From a virus: a stretch of 21,744 nt of DNA. Under the pieces are notes generated by a model. It did no database searches, was not told the origin of the DNA, and saw only the letters and a program-made list of their open reading frames with translations. Within the stretch, counting starts at the first letter, position 1. Each line of letters begins with the position of its first letter. The stretch is from positions 1-21,744 of IMG/VR virus record IMGVR_UViG_3300034019_001720; one strand, given 5' to 3'. Below are positions 8,531 to 15,088 of this stretch, in pieces. The translations under genes and the position numbers were made by a program.

Positions 8531-9277
8531 ATGCCCATCGTCCCTGCCTTCAACCCAAACACAGGCGCCAGCGGCGGCCCCGCTCCGGCGGGTGCTGTCG
8601 GCTTCGAGTGGCGGCAGATCACCGATTTTGCCGCCTTGACCGCGAGCGACCCGAACGGTCTGGTTACTGGCTACGCCGCGTCATCGGGCTTGCACTCGGT
8701 CACGCTGGCCACCCTCGCCGTGAGCAATGTCGATTACAATTACGGTTCTGGCGCGAACTTCGCGGGTGCGAGATGGACTTTCCCCCTCACCTACGCTGAC
8801 GGGACGCCCGTTCTCGCGGGCGACACATTCAATTTTCACTCGAAGGTGACTGACTTCGCCGTCGGGGCCGCGAGAAATTACAACATCGCCATGGCGGCGG
8901 TGCAAAACGCGACCAGCACGGTGCTCACGACGATGGACGCGCTGGGGTGCACCTTCGGGATGAGCGGCGTGGGCACCCCGCTCACGGGCACCTGGAGGCG
9001 CAACGTGGTCGGCACCACCTCCTTGGCCGGTGGGGTAACGGTCTACGGTCAATCACTTTTTGGCGGACTTCCCGGCAAGGCGAAGGTGGCTGCGTCTGCC
9101 CTGATACAGTCCGCCAGCGCCGCCGCGCCGACCAACGGCCTCGACGCCAACATTCTCACAGCCGCGGACACCGCGCAGATGTACGGCATCATCGCCGTTG
9201 GCACGCTGGGAACGGTCACGACCACGGGGGGCACCGTGGCCTTCCGGCTTTTTTATGCCGTTGACAAGCTGAGCTGA
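8531..9277 (+). CDS. Putative virion protein, 248 aa
   Basis: ATG 8531 lies three bases past the endonuclease stop, with GGAG just upstream (inside the endonuclease end). The product is rich in Ala, Gly, Thr and Val with few charges, and many short strands are predictable by eye. It resembles phage fibre or decoration proteins rather than enzymes. Its opening (PAFNPNTGASGGPAPAGAVGFEW) is a flexible Gly/Pro/Ala leader, possibly a virion-attachment segment. No named domain is recognised. It follows the ejection block, where T7-like phages carry fibre genes, but is much shorter than T7 gp17. Confidence 0.65.
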   Translation: MPIVPAFNPNTGASGGPAPAGAVGFEWRQITDFAALTASDPNGLVTGYAASSGLHSVTLATLAVSNVDYNYGSGANFAGARWTFPLTYADGTPVLAGDTFNFHSKVTDFAVGAARNYNIAMAAVQNATSTVLTTMDALGCTFGMSGVGTPLTGTWRRNVVGTTSLAGGVTVYGQSLFGGLPGKAKVAASALIQSASAAAPTNGLDANILTAADTAQMYGIIAVGTLGTVTTTGGTVAFRLFYAVDKLS

Positions 9278-9285
9278 GGGGCACC

Positions 9286-9501
9286 ATGATCGTCATCTCT
9301 ACGCGCAGGGCCGGCGTCTTTGACGCGAACGGCGTGTACCACGAGGGCTACGAGCTCGTGCTCACTTGCACCGACGGGGAGGCCACAGACCTGCTCTCGC
9401 GCTACACCCCGGGCGTAGGGACCTCTCCTGGCGTCACGGACGCCCGCATCATCGCGCGCCCCGTGCTCGACGGCATCCTCGGCGCACAGGAGCCCACATG
9501 A
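9286..9501 (+). CDS. Small protein of unknown function, 71 aa
   Basis: ATG 9286 has a GAGGGG ribosome site and sits eight bases after the previous stop. Its own stop overlaps the next ATG (ATGA). The protein is soluble, with a strand-rich first half (MIVISTRRAGVFD, YELVLTC) and no known motif. The tight coupling to the next gene suggests a shared role in late virion or lysis functions, but none can be named. Confidence 0.6.
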   Translation: MIVISTRRAGVFDANGVYHEGYELVLTCTDGEATDLLSRYTPGVGTSPGVTDARIIARPVLDGILGAQEPT

Positions 9502-9812
9502 TCGGACAGATCGACCCTACCGCCATCGCGCCCTACCTCGCGGGCCCTGGGGCGGCGGTACTCGTGCTGCTACTCGTCGGCGCCGCCTGCTATCGGCTCG
9601 TGGTCGAGCATCTCGTCCCGATGGCGCGGACTATCGCTGGCCGCCACCTCGAGCAGATCGACCAGATGCTCGAACAGCAGCGCCGAGACAGCGAGGCTAC
9701 CGTCTCCGCCCTGCGCGGCATCGACGCACGGCTCCAGCGTCTGGAGTTGGTCGATCGAGGTCTACTCCGCGGCGTCGACGAGCGCGTGCGCCCTGACTCG
9801 TTGGGGGGGTGA
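9498..9812 (+). CDS. Single-span membrane protein with coiled coil, holin-like, 104 aa
   Basis: ATG 9498 overlaps the previous stop (ATGA); an upstream start at 9366 would merely shadow that gene. One strong membrane helix lies at about residues 16-37 (GPGAAVLVLLLVGAACYRLVV). A charged helical tail with Leu heptads follows (residues 45-95). The upstream position relative to an endolysin gene suggests holin, UviB/BhlA-like or spanin-like lysis function. No family signature is decisive. The gene ends in a run of seven G directly before TGA (9804-9812), which either serves as the next gene's ribosome site or could allow slippage. Confidence 0.7.
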   Translation: MIGQIDPTAIAPYLAGPGAAVLVLLLVGAACYRLVVEHLVPMARTIAGRHLEQIDQMLEQQRRDSEATVSALRGIDARLQRLELVDRGLLRGVDERVRPDSLGG

Positions 9813-10051
9813 TTGTGCCAAAACCAGCCAAGGGCAAGGCCCGAGTAAAGACTACCGCCGAGGGGCGCAAGGTCTCGTACGGCGCCGCGGGTGCGACCGT
9901 GTCGCCCGGAACGCGTCGTGGGGATGCTTACTGTTCCAGATCCATGGGCCAGATGCGGGACTACCCCGAGGCCGCCGCTGACCCGAACAGCCCTCTGCGT
10001 CTTAGCCGCAAGCGCTGGGCCTGTGTCGGCGAAAAGTCGAAAAAGAGGTAG
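9809..10051 (+). CDS. Small basic phage protein, 80 aa
   Basis: GTG 9809 overlaps the previous stop by four bases (GTGA). A second GTG at 9815 sits at better distance from the G-rich ribosome site. The protein has a Lys/Arg-rich N-terminus and a conserved-looking core (GTRRGDAYCSRSMGQM, then SPLRLSRKRWACVGEKSKKR). I recall comparable GDAYC...LSRKRW.C patterns in small phage proteins of unknown function, but cannot verify the family here. Two Cys and the basic tails could mean nucleic-acid or metal binding; this is speculative. Confidence 0.6.
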   Translation: MIVPKPAKGKARVKTTAEGRKVSYGAAGATVSPGTRRGDAYCSRSMGQMRDYPEAAADPNSPLRLSRKRWACVGEKSKKR

Positions 10052-10053
10052 GC

Positions 10054-10479
10054 ATGGGCCGGTACCGATGGTCTCAGCGCAGTCGTGACCGGCTCGACAG
10101 CTGCCACCCGCTGCTCATCACGCTCTTCGACCGCGTCATCGAGCGCGACGATCTGCCACACGACCTCGCGATACTCTGTGGCCACCGCGCACAGGCCGCC
10201 CAAGACCGTGCCTGGGCCGAGAATAAGTCGCAAAAGCGTTGGCCAAATAGTAAGCACAACACCCTGCCATCCATGGCGGTAGATGTAGCACCATACCGAT
10301 ACGGGCAGATCTCCTGGGAGTGGCCCGACTACCACGACATCGCGCCCATCGTGCAGGACGAGTGGGCGCGGATGGAGAGGGAAGGGCTCACCGAGGGGTA
10401 CCGCCTGACCTGGGGCGGGTCGTGGCGGACTCTCCGCGATGGGCCCCACTGGCAGCTCGACGAGGCAGTCAGCCGATGA
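10054..10479 (+). CDS. Endolysin: M15-family peptidase (D-Ala-D-Ala carboxypeptidase / L-Ala-D-Glu endopeptidase type), 141 aa
   Basis: The protein carries the M15 zinc signature: SKHNTLPSMAVDVAP supplies H68 and D77, and RDGPHWQL supplies D129 and the third zinc ligand H132. Such enzymes cleave peptide crosslinks in peptidoglycan. The length is typical of a bare catalytic domain, with no separate wall-binding domain and no signal peptide, so it would need a holin to reach the wall. It starts two bases after the 80-aa gene. It is the last gene of the rightward late block. Its final 11 bases overlap a convergent gene on the other strand. Confidence 0.88.
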   Translation: MGRYRWSQRSRDRLDSCHPLLITLFDRVIERDDLPHDLAILCGHRAQAAQDRAWAENKSQKRWPNSKHNTLPSMAVDVAPYRYGQISWEWPDYHDIAPIVQDEWARMEREGLTEGYRLTWGGSWRTLRDGPHWQLDEAVSR

Positions 10480-10600
10480 CGAGCGCGAAAAAGTAGTAGA
10501 GCGCGTACGTCGTCATCACGACCCCGGCGAGTAGCTGCGCCAGTAGCACGCTCTCGACGATGAGCGAGAGGCAGCCGCCGACGGCGCGAGCGGTGCTCAC
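10469..10600 (-). CDS. Hydrophobic membrane peptide, 43 aa
   Basis: On the minus strand, GTG 10600-10598 overlaps the stop of the upstream 83-aa gene by four bases (GTGA), the same coupling used through this operon. The product is almost entirely hydrophobic from residue 7 (VGGCLSLIVESVLLAQLLAG...ALYYFFALVIG) with one Glu, so it should insert in the membrane as one long or two short spans. The stop (10469-10471) lies inside the convergent endolysin gene. Membrane disturbance, superinfection exclusion or a holin-like role are possible; none is shown. Confidence 0.65.
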   Translation of the reverse strand: MSTARAVGGCLSLIVESVLLAQLLAGVVMTTYALYYFFALVIG

Positions 10601-10848
10601 GACCACACCGTGTCGTCGACGGCTGTGCGGCCGTCGTCATCCTCGGGCTCGTCGCCGTAGCTCCCGTGCTGGTCGATCACGATGGCGAGGCCGAGCACCC
10701 AGGCGAGGTAGTCGGCGTCATCCTCGGTCCCGCAGTACCAGCACCGGTAGTCGGTGTCGGCGCCGGGCTCGGAGGCGTCCCACATGGAGACGGACCAGCG
10801 ACCGTCGTCGTGCTGCTGTACATCGATACGGATCTCTCGGGATGGCAT
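10597..10848 (-). CDS. Acidic protein of unknown function, 83 aa
   Basis: ATG at 10848-10846 has an AGGAGAG ribosome site at good spacing and overlaps the upstream stop by one base (TGATG). A longer open frame to 11283 is low-complexity Arg/Pro/Ala and is rejected. The N-terminus (REIRIDVQQHDDGRWSVSMWDAS) looks like a beta hairpin. A single CWYC pair follows, then a strongly acidic tail (DEPEDDDGRTAVDD). Third of four leftward genes. The acidic surface could suit a DNA-mimic or inhibitor protein, but this is only a thought from composition. Confidence 0.65.
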   Translation of the reverse strand: MPSREIRIDVQQHDDGRWSVSMWDASEPGADTDYRCWYCGTEDDADYLAWVLGLAIVIDQHGSYGDEPEDDDGRTAVDDTVWS

Positions 10849-11036
10849 CAGTCTCTCCTGCTGGGGCCGTGGCAGCCCATCTCGGGGCAGTGGGGTGAGG
10901 CGATCTGGACACGGAGCACGGTGGTCGAGCGAAAGCCGTTTTTGCGCAGGCGCGGGTCGTAGTGCGGGCGATCCTCTTCCAGCACGGTGCAGCCGCAGCG
11001 CAGCACCCGGGGGGCGACGGTAGCGCGGTCGGTCAC
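10848..11036 (-). CDS. Small Cys/His-rich protein, putative zinc binder, 62 aa
   Basis: GTG 11036-11034 overlaps the upstream stop by four bases (GTGA), and its own stop overlaps the next ATG by one base. The protein has CGC near residues 14-16 and HCPEMGCH near residues 49-56, a cluster able to bind one zinc ion. The middle is basic. Longer upstream starts give Arg/Pro/Ala-rich shadow sequence and are rejected. No family is recognised. Small zinc-binding proteins like this are common among early phage genes that touch host factors. Confidence 0.6.
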   Translation of the reverse strand: MTDRATVAPRVLRCGCTVLEEDRPHYDPRLRKNGFRSTTVLRVQIASPHCPEMGCHGPSRRD

Positions 11037-11425
11037 GCTGCCTCCCCGGCGCTCTCGGTGGCGTGGCGGCGACCGAGGCGCGGCCAGCCGACGTACTGGT
11101 ACTCGGCGAGCAGGCCGCGCTCGATGCGAGCGGCGCGCAGCACAGGGGCGCCGTCGGCGTCGAGGCCGAAGATGGCCACGATGTAGTCCCCGCGCGAGCC
11201 GCGGCGGCTGCGGTACGGGTAGCACCGCACCGACCAGGTGCCCTCGGGGTAGTGCACCTCGCGGCCGCCGGAGTGGCGTGCATCAGCCTCCGCGACGGCC
11301 GAAGCGAGCGTGGCGGTCACGATCTCCAGGTCGAGCACCCGGGCGCGAGTGCGCGGGGGCAGCTCGGCGCGAGCGACGAAGGCGTGAGTGGCGATGGTGT
11401 AGACGAGATCGATGGGAGTGGGCAC
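11033..11425 (-). CDS. Protein of unknown function, first gene of the leftward operon, 130 aa
   Basis: I place the start at GTG 11425-11423 because GAGGA lies four bases upstream and a TAGACG-N17-TAGTAT element lies a further ~40 bases up. The open frame runs to 11752 but its extra part crosses the control region and the divergent gene. The protein has a helical first half (LVYTIATHAFVARAEL, LDLEIVTATLASAVAEAD) and a strand-rich second half (TWSVRCYPYR, DYIVAIFGLD). No motif is recognised. It heads four tightly coupled leftward genes, probably an early or accessory transcription unit. Confidence 0.6.
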   Translation of the reverse strand: MPTPIDLVYTIATHAFVARAELPPRTRARVLDLEIVTATLASAVAEADARHSGGREVHYPEGTWSVRCYPYRSRRGSRGDYIVAIFGLDADGAPVLRAARIERGLLAEYQYVGWPRLGRRHATESAGEAA

Positions 11426-11469
11426 GGGGTCCTCGATGTCGGCGGGGAGGTATCGGCCGCCGATGCACC

Positions 11470-11498
11470 ATACTATCCCCCGACCTGGGAGGCGTCTA
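11470..11498 (-). promoter_or_regulatory. Candidate leftward promoter TAGACG-N17-TAGTAT
   Basis: On the minus strand TAGACG (11498-11493) and TAGTAT (11475-11470) are exactly 17 bp apart, the same pattern as at 7394-7422. A start near 11463 would leave a leader of about 38 bases before the GTG at 11425. It is the best promoter candidate for the four-gene leftward operon. Confidence 0.45.
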
Positions 11499-11513
11499 CG
11501 GGTAGCCACTGCG

Positions 11514-11525
11514 ATTCTCGAGAAT
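11514..11525. promoter_or_regulatory. 12-bp perfect palindrome ATTCTCGAGAAT
   Basis: A perfect dyad about 16 bp upstream of the leftward -35 box. It could be a dimeric regulator site. It is one of several palindromes crowded in this divergent region. Confidence 0.45.
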
Positions 11526-11545
11526 GGCGCCCGGAGGCAAGAGCA

Positions 11546-11557
11546 GCTACCGGTAGC
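11546..11557. promoter_or_regulatory. Operator-like palindrome GCTACCGGTAGC
   Basis: A perfect 12-bp dyad. The core CTACCGGTAG recurs in both copies of the promoter block at 15147 and 15648, where it lies next to a -10 box. The recurrence argues for a shared phage regulator acting here and there. Confidence 0.6.
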
Positions 11558-11578
11558 TTCAGCGCGCACCCACCGGCA

Positions 11579-11629
11579 TGGCACTTCTCTGTTCTTCTTT
11601 TTATAGAGAGAGAGAACAGAGTAGTGCCA
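11579..11629. repeat. AT-rich stem-loop element A (inverted relative to element B)
   Basis: Arms of 17 bp (11579-11595 and 11613-11629) pair with one T-T mismatch and enclose a 17-base loop with TTTTTATAGAGAG. The minus strand of this element closely resembles the plus strand of element B (15087-15139): both read CTCTGTTCT, a pyrimidine run, TATAAAA, then AGAACAGAG. It lies between the leftward operon and the replication genes. The stem is not followed by a T-run, so a classical terminator is unlikely. Confidence 0.75.
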
Positions 11630-11664
11630 CTGCTCGTATACCGCGGTATACTGCTGGCAGGAGG
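11624..11664 (+). promoter_or_regulatory. Rightward promoter candidate with 16-bp operator and ribosome site
   Basis: The perfect palindrome GTATACCGCGGTATAC (11636-11651) overlaps a good -10 box TATACT (11647-11652). A weak -35 box GTGCCA (11624-11629) sits 17 bp upstream, in the right arm of stem-loop A. AGGAGG (11659-11664) sets the ATG at 11670. A dimeric repressor on the palindrome would block this promoter. The downstream gene product is RHH-like, so autoregulation is a natural guess. Confidence 0.55.
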
Positions 11665-11669
11665 CCACT

Positions 11670-12044
11670 ATGGCAGATGAGCTCACCTCGACCCGCATCT
11701 CTCGCACCGACGCCGAACTACTGACGGCAGTAGCCGCGCTCGAGGGCGGCACACACGCCGAAGTGCTGGGGCGCCTGATCGCACGGGCGGTCGGGCCAGA
11801 TCACCCTGTTCGCTCGCCGTCGCGCCGCCTGGCCGAGCAGCTCCTCGCGTGCCGCCCAGTGGTGACTGCTGTTGGCAAGGACGCCCAAGTGCTGGCCATC
11901 TACGCCCTCGCCGACGGCTGCGTCGTAGCGCGGCACATGGGCCACGTGCGGCTGGCGGCAGCGCTGCTCGACCTGCTCGTGGCGGAGATCGCGACGCTCC
12001 GGTCTGGGCGTGACGGCGTCGGCGCGTTAGGCCTCGCAGACTGA
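11670..12044 (+). CDS. Putative ribbon-helix-helix DNA-binding regulator, 124 aa
   Basis: ATG 11670 is fixed by AGGAGG five bases upstream. Residues 5-42 fit a ribbon-helix-helix layout: a strand (LTSTRIS), a helix (RTDAELLTAVAALEGG) and a second helix with a turn (THAEVLGRLIARAV). Residues 60-110 form two further helices that may serve dimerisation or ligand binding. RHH proteins act as dimers on palindromic operators, and a 16-bp palindrome sits in this gene's own promoter. The gene precedes the replication protein, consistent with control of early or replication genes. The RHH call is from pattern only. Confidence 0.55.
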   Translation: MADELTSTRISRTDAELLTAVAALEGGTHAEVLGRLIARAVGPDHPVRSPSRRLAEQLLACRPVVTAVGKDAQVLAIYALADGCVVARHMGHVRLAAALLDLLVAEIATLRSGRDGVGALGLAD

Positions 12045-12061
12045 GACCCCCCAACAGAGAA

Positions 12062-12086
12062 CCCCTCGGGGGACCAACCCGAGGGG
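12062..12086 (+). terminator. GC-rich stem-loop between regulator and replication gene
   Basis: CCCCTCGGG (12062-12070) pairs perfectly with CCCGAGGGG (12078-12086) across a 7-base loop. No T-run follows, so it may be a partial terminator, attenuator or mRNA stabiliser that adjusts the amount of replication protein relative to the regulator. It lies 18 bases before the AGGAGG site of the next gene. Confidence 0.45.
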
Positions 12087-12115
12087 CTCACACCCAACCG
12101 CACCAGGAGGCCGGG

Positions 12116-15088
12116 ATGCAGCCCGACCGCAAAAAGAGTAACAACACCAAGCCGTGGACGCAAGAGGACAGAGCAGCGGAAAAGCGTGCTCAGCTGTGGA
12201 TGAGCCGCACCTTTGGCGCCGCCCCAGCAGGGACGCGCACGGTAGCGCGCGTGCGCCCCGGAGTGCACCAGCCTCAGGCCTTTTCCGCGCCTAGCTTTTT
12301 CGTGAAGCACTCGCAAGAAGAGGTGATGCGCCGCAAAGCGAAGAACATCCCTCTCGCGGGGCTCGCCGACGTCAGGCAGTGCCTGCTGGTTTCGCTCGAC
12401 TGTGACATCGCCGACTACGAGGGCTGCCCTGAAGAGTGGGGCGCAACTAGGGAAGAGCGTAAGCACTTCCTCTACGCTCAGACCGTGGACTACGTCTGCG
12501 ACTGGATGCGCGAAAACGGGTACATCGAAAAAATGCTTTTCGGCTGGGCGCAACTAGGGCTGCCCGCGCCGAACACACTGGTCTACTCCGGGCACGGTGT
12601 GCAGGGGTGGTGGCGGATGCCCGCCGACATGGGGGGCACCGATGGCGCCTGGTCGCACGCTCGTCTGCATCCTGCGTGGGGCGCGTGGGTCCGAGAGGCA
12701 CGCGCGCACCCGGAGCATGGGTGGACGATCGACGCCAACGCCAAAGACCTCGGCACGCGCAACGTCCCCGTGCCGGGTGAGCTCCATCGCTCCGACGCAA
12801 GTGGCACGAAATACGTCACCGTCATCCGCGAGAACCCTGAATCTAGCATCCGCGACCACCTCCTGGCTGTGGCTACGGCCTACGTAGCGCCTACCCCCGC
12901 GCCTAAGCCCGCGCCTAAGCGTGCGGGGGATAAAGAGGAAAAACCGTCGAACGCGCCCCACAAAACAGGTCGAGCCAAGCAGGTCATCTGGCACTCCGAC
13001 TGGGGTGAGTTCCCCGCTGCGGGGACGCGCGATGTCTGCCCTAAGTGCCCACCGGACTCTACGCGCGCGGCTCAAACTTACGAGCGCAAAAACGGAAAAA
13101 GAGTTTTCCACTGCCACCGCTGCAACATCGCCTACCACCAATCCGACGGGAAAAACCGCGACTGGTCCTTCCGCTGGCAGCCCGACGCGGTCGAAATCAA
13201 ACTCGACGCTAACGGCTACGCGATCTGGCCCGAGCTGGCCGAGGTGAGCGTGCTTCGCGTCGGCACGGGCGCGGGCAAAACGAGAATGATGGCCCAGCTG
13301 GCCGAGGCGTGGCCCGGTATCGTGATCTCAATCAACACGACCGTGGCGCTGTCTGAGCAGGCTGCGGCTAAGTACAACATCGCCCACGCGTCCGCCGGGT
13401 CGAAAATAACCGCGGCGCACGGGAGCGTCGCCACCTCTTTTGCGCGGCTGCCGGAGACGCTCAAAGCGCTGACTCCAGAGATGCTGCGCGACGCGCTGAT
13501 CCTGTTCGATGAGTGTGAGTCAGCGTTGGGGCAGCTCGCCTCGATGCTGGCGAAGCGCCCCGAGTGCCTCACTGTGTTGACCGGCGCCGTCGCGCAAGGT
13601 GCGCGGGTACTGCTGGCCGACGCGCACGCCGGCGAACAGACCCGTCTGCTGCTGCGGCAGGCGGCCGAGGAGCGCGCGCAACTCGAGCTCCCTCCGCGCC
13701 AAGCGGTCTGGTATGAGGGGCCCACCACACGCCATCAACTGCGCTACGTCCCGGCTCTGACGCTCCCGAGCGGGAAGGTAATCTCGAGCCACACCCGCGG
13801 GTACGCGCTCATGCTCGAGAGGCTCAAAGCTGGGAAAAGGATCGCTGCCTACGGGTTTTCGAAGAAAACGTTGCACGCCATGGCCGCCGATGCTCGGGAC
13901 ATCGACAAAAAAGCGATTTGCGTGACTAAGGCGGAGCACGAGGATGAGCGCGTAGGTCTCGATCCCGAGTATCTGCAGTCCGCAGACGTGCTCTACTACA
14001 ACAACGCTATGGGCTCTGGCGTCTCACTCGAAAAGGGGCACTACGACGAAGTCTGGCTGTTTACGGAGAACCATTCTCAGCAGGACTACCGAATGCTGGA
14101 GCAAGCCAGTCATCGTGACCGAGCGGCGGCCAAGCGCCCCATCTACGTCTGCGGAGTTCTTCGCGAAAAGCCTGACAGCGTAGAAACCGAGAGCTCACCG
14201 GAGTGGCAGATGGAGGCCGCTGTCGAGCGGTTCCAGCGGGAGGAGGTCGTCGCGCAAAGCGTCGGGGTAACCCTGTTTGTCGACCACCACTTCTCTTTGG
14301 AATCACGCAGAATGTCTTGGCAACAGGCCACAGCCCACGCCGAAGCGGTCCGCACGGGGCGAGGATGGGCGCTACAAGCACTCTTTGACCGGCACGACGT
14401 GCACGTGATGAGCGAGGAAGAGGTCGGTGATCTCGACCTCGGGGCCACGAAATCGCTGCGCCGCTGGAAGAACGCACAAAAGAGGGAAAAAGTAGTGGCA
14501 GTACTCGCCGCCGAGCCCAGCGCCCCTGAGCGCGCCAAAGAGATTGCGGACGGAGATCTGCCAGAGAGCGCTCAAGAGCTGGCAGAATACAGGGCGCATC
14601 GCGTCATCTCTACTGTTGGCGATGCGGTACAGGTATCTGCCACAGCCGCGACGATGTTCGTTACCGCGGAGGTCGACGGGAAACTCGGCGCGGCCGTGAC
14701 GACGGTGGCACTTGCGCGTTGCCTCGGCGAGGGCGGCGAGGTCGCACAGAGGGCGCTGAAGTGGTACCGGGCGCACGTGCATCAGACGCTCGGCGGGCAA
14801 AGCAAGAGCACTATTGTCGCCGCGAGGCGATACCTTAAGTCCGCGCAAGACCTATCGGCGCTGATCTCTGGCATCCTCGCGCTCACCGAGAATGGGCGTG
14901 ACTACCATATCCTAGGCGATCCGCGCGGCGTAAAAGCTCTTCTGCGCAAGGGGCTCATCCCAGTGCAGTGCAAGAAGACAGCCAGCTCGCGCGAGTACTA
15001 CGTCAGGCGCGAAGACGTGCTGCTGGCACTTCAGGCGGCGGATAGGCGGGTCGAGTACATCCGCACTATGGACCTGACCGGGCTGTGA
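12116..15088 (+). CDS. Replication protein: primase-like domain, zinc ribbon and SF2-type origin-binding helicase, 990 aa
   Basis: ATG 12116 follows AGGAGG (12105-12110). The N-terminal part resembles archaeo-eukaryotic primase-like domains: acidic motif SLDCDIAD (93-100), SGHGVQGWW (158-166, compare SGxGxHxYW), and D206 with LGTRNVPVPGE (212-222). A Pro/Ala/Lys linker follows (258-270), then a zinc ribbon C308-x2-C311...C333-x2-C336. The helicase part has Walker A GTGAGKT (383-389), Walker B DECE (465-468) and a C-terminal segment around 625-675 (YNNAMGSGVSLEK...MLEQASHRDR) like the late motifs of herpes-type origin-binding helicases. It probably melts and primes phage DNA. No DNA polymerase gene is seen nearby. 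Confidence 0.75.
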   Translation: MQPDRKKSNNTKPWTQEDRAAEKRAQLWMSRTFGAAPAGTRTVARVRPGVHQPQAFSAPSFFVKHSQEEVMRRKAKNIPLAGLADVRQCLLVSLDCDIADYEGCPEEWGATREERKHFLYAQTVDYVCDWMRENGYIEKMLFGWAQLGLPAPNTLVYSGHGVQGWWRMPADMGGTDGAWSHARLHPAWGAWVREARAHPEHGWTIDANAKDLGTRNVPVPGELHRSDASGTKYVTVIRENPESSIRDHLLAVATAYVAPTPAPKPAPKRAGDKEEKPSNAPHKTGRAKQVIWHSDWGEFPAAGTRDVCPKCPPDSTRAAQTYERKNGKRVFHCHRCNIAYHQSDGKNRDWSFRWQPDAVEIKLDANGYAIWPELAEVSVLRVGTGAGKTRMMAQLAEAWPGIVISINTTVALSEQAAAKYNIAHASAGSKITAAHGSVATSFARLPETLKALTPEMLRDALILFDECESALGQLASMLAKRPECLTVLTGAVAQGARVLLADAHAGEQTRLLLRQAAEERAQLELPPRQAVWYEGPTTRHQLRYVPALTLPSGKVISSHTRGYALMLERLKAGKRIAAYGFSKKTLHAMAADARDIDKKAICVTKAEHEDERVGLDPEYLQSADVLYYNNAMGSGVSLEKGHYDEVWLFTENHSQQDYRMLEQASHRDRAAAKRPIYVCGVLREKPDSVETESSPEWQMEAAVERFQREEVVAQSVGVTLFVDHHFSLESRRMSWQQATAHAEAVRTGRGWALQALFDRHDVHVMSEEEVGDLDLGATKSLRRWKNAQKREKVVAVLAAEPSAPERAKEIADGDLPESAQELAEYRAHRVISTVGDAVQVSATAATMFVTAEVDGKLGAAVTTVALARCLGEGGEVAQRALKWYRAHVHQTLGGQSKSTIVAARRYLKSAQDLSALISGILALTENGRDYHILGDPRGVKALLRKGLIPVQCKKTASSREYYVRREDVLLALQAADRRVEYIRTMDLTGL

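Noticed and set aside
9366-9497. Earlier start for the holin-like gene
   Set aside because: The added residues are His/Arg/Pro-rich shadow of the 71-aa gene; ATG 9498 with ATGA overlap fits the genome's pattern.
11579-11629. Stem-loop A as a rho-independent terminator
   Set aside because: The stem is AT-rich, no T-run follows it on either side, and it lies upstream of both flanking transcription units rather than at their ends.
11426-11752. N-terminal extension of the leftward 130-aa gene to 11752
   Set aside because: The extension crosses the promoter, the palindromes and the start of the divergent regulator, and its sequence looks non-coding.
12891-12925. Short repeat CCCGCGCCTAAG near 12900
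   Set aside because: A small in-frame repeat coding for Pro-Ala-Pro-Lys linker residues; ordinary for a linker.
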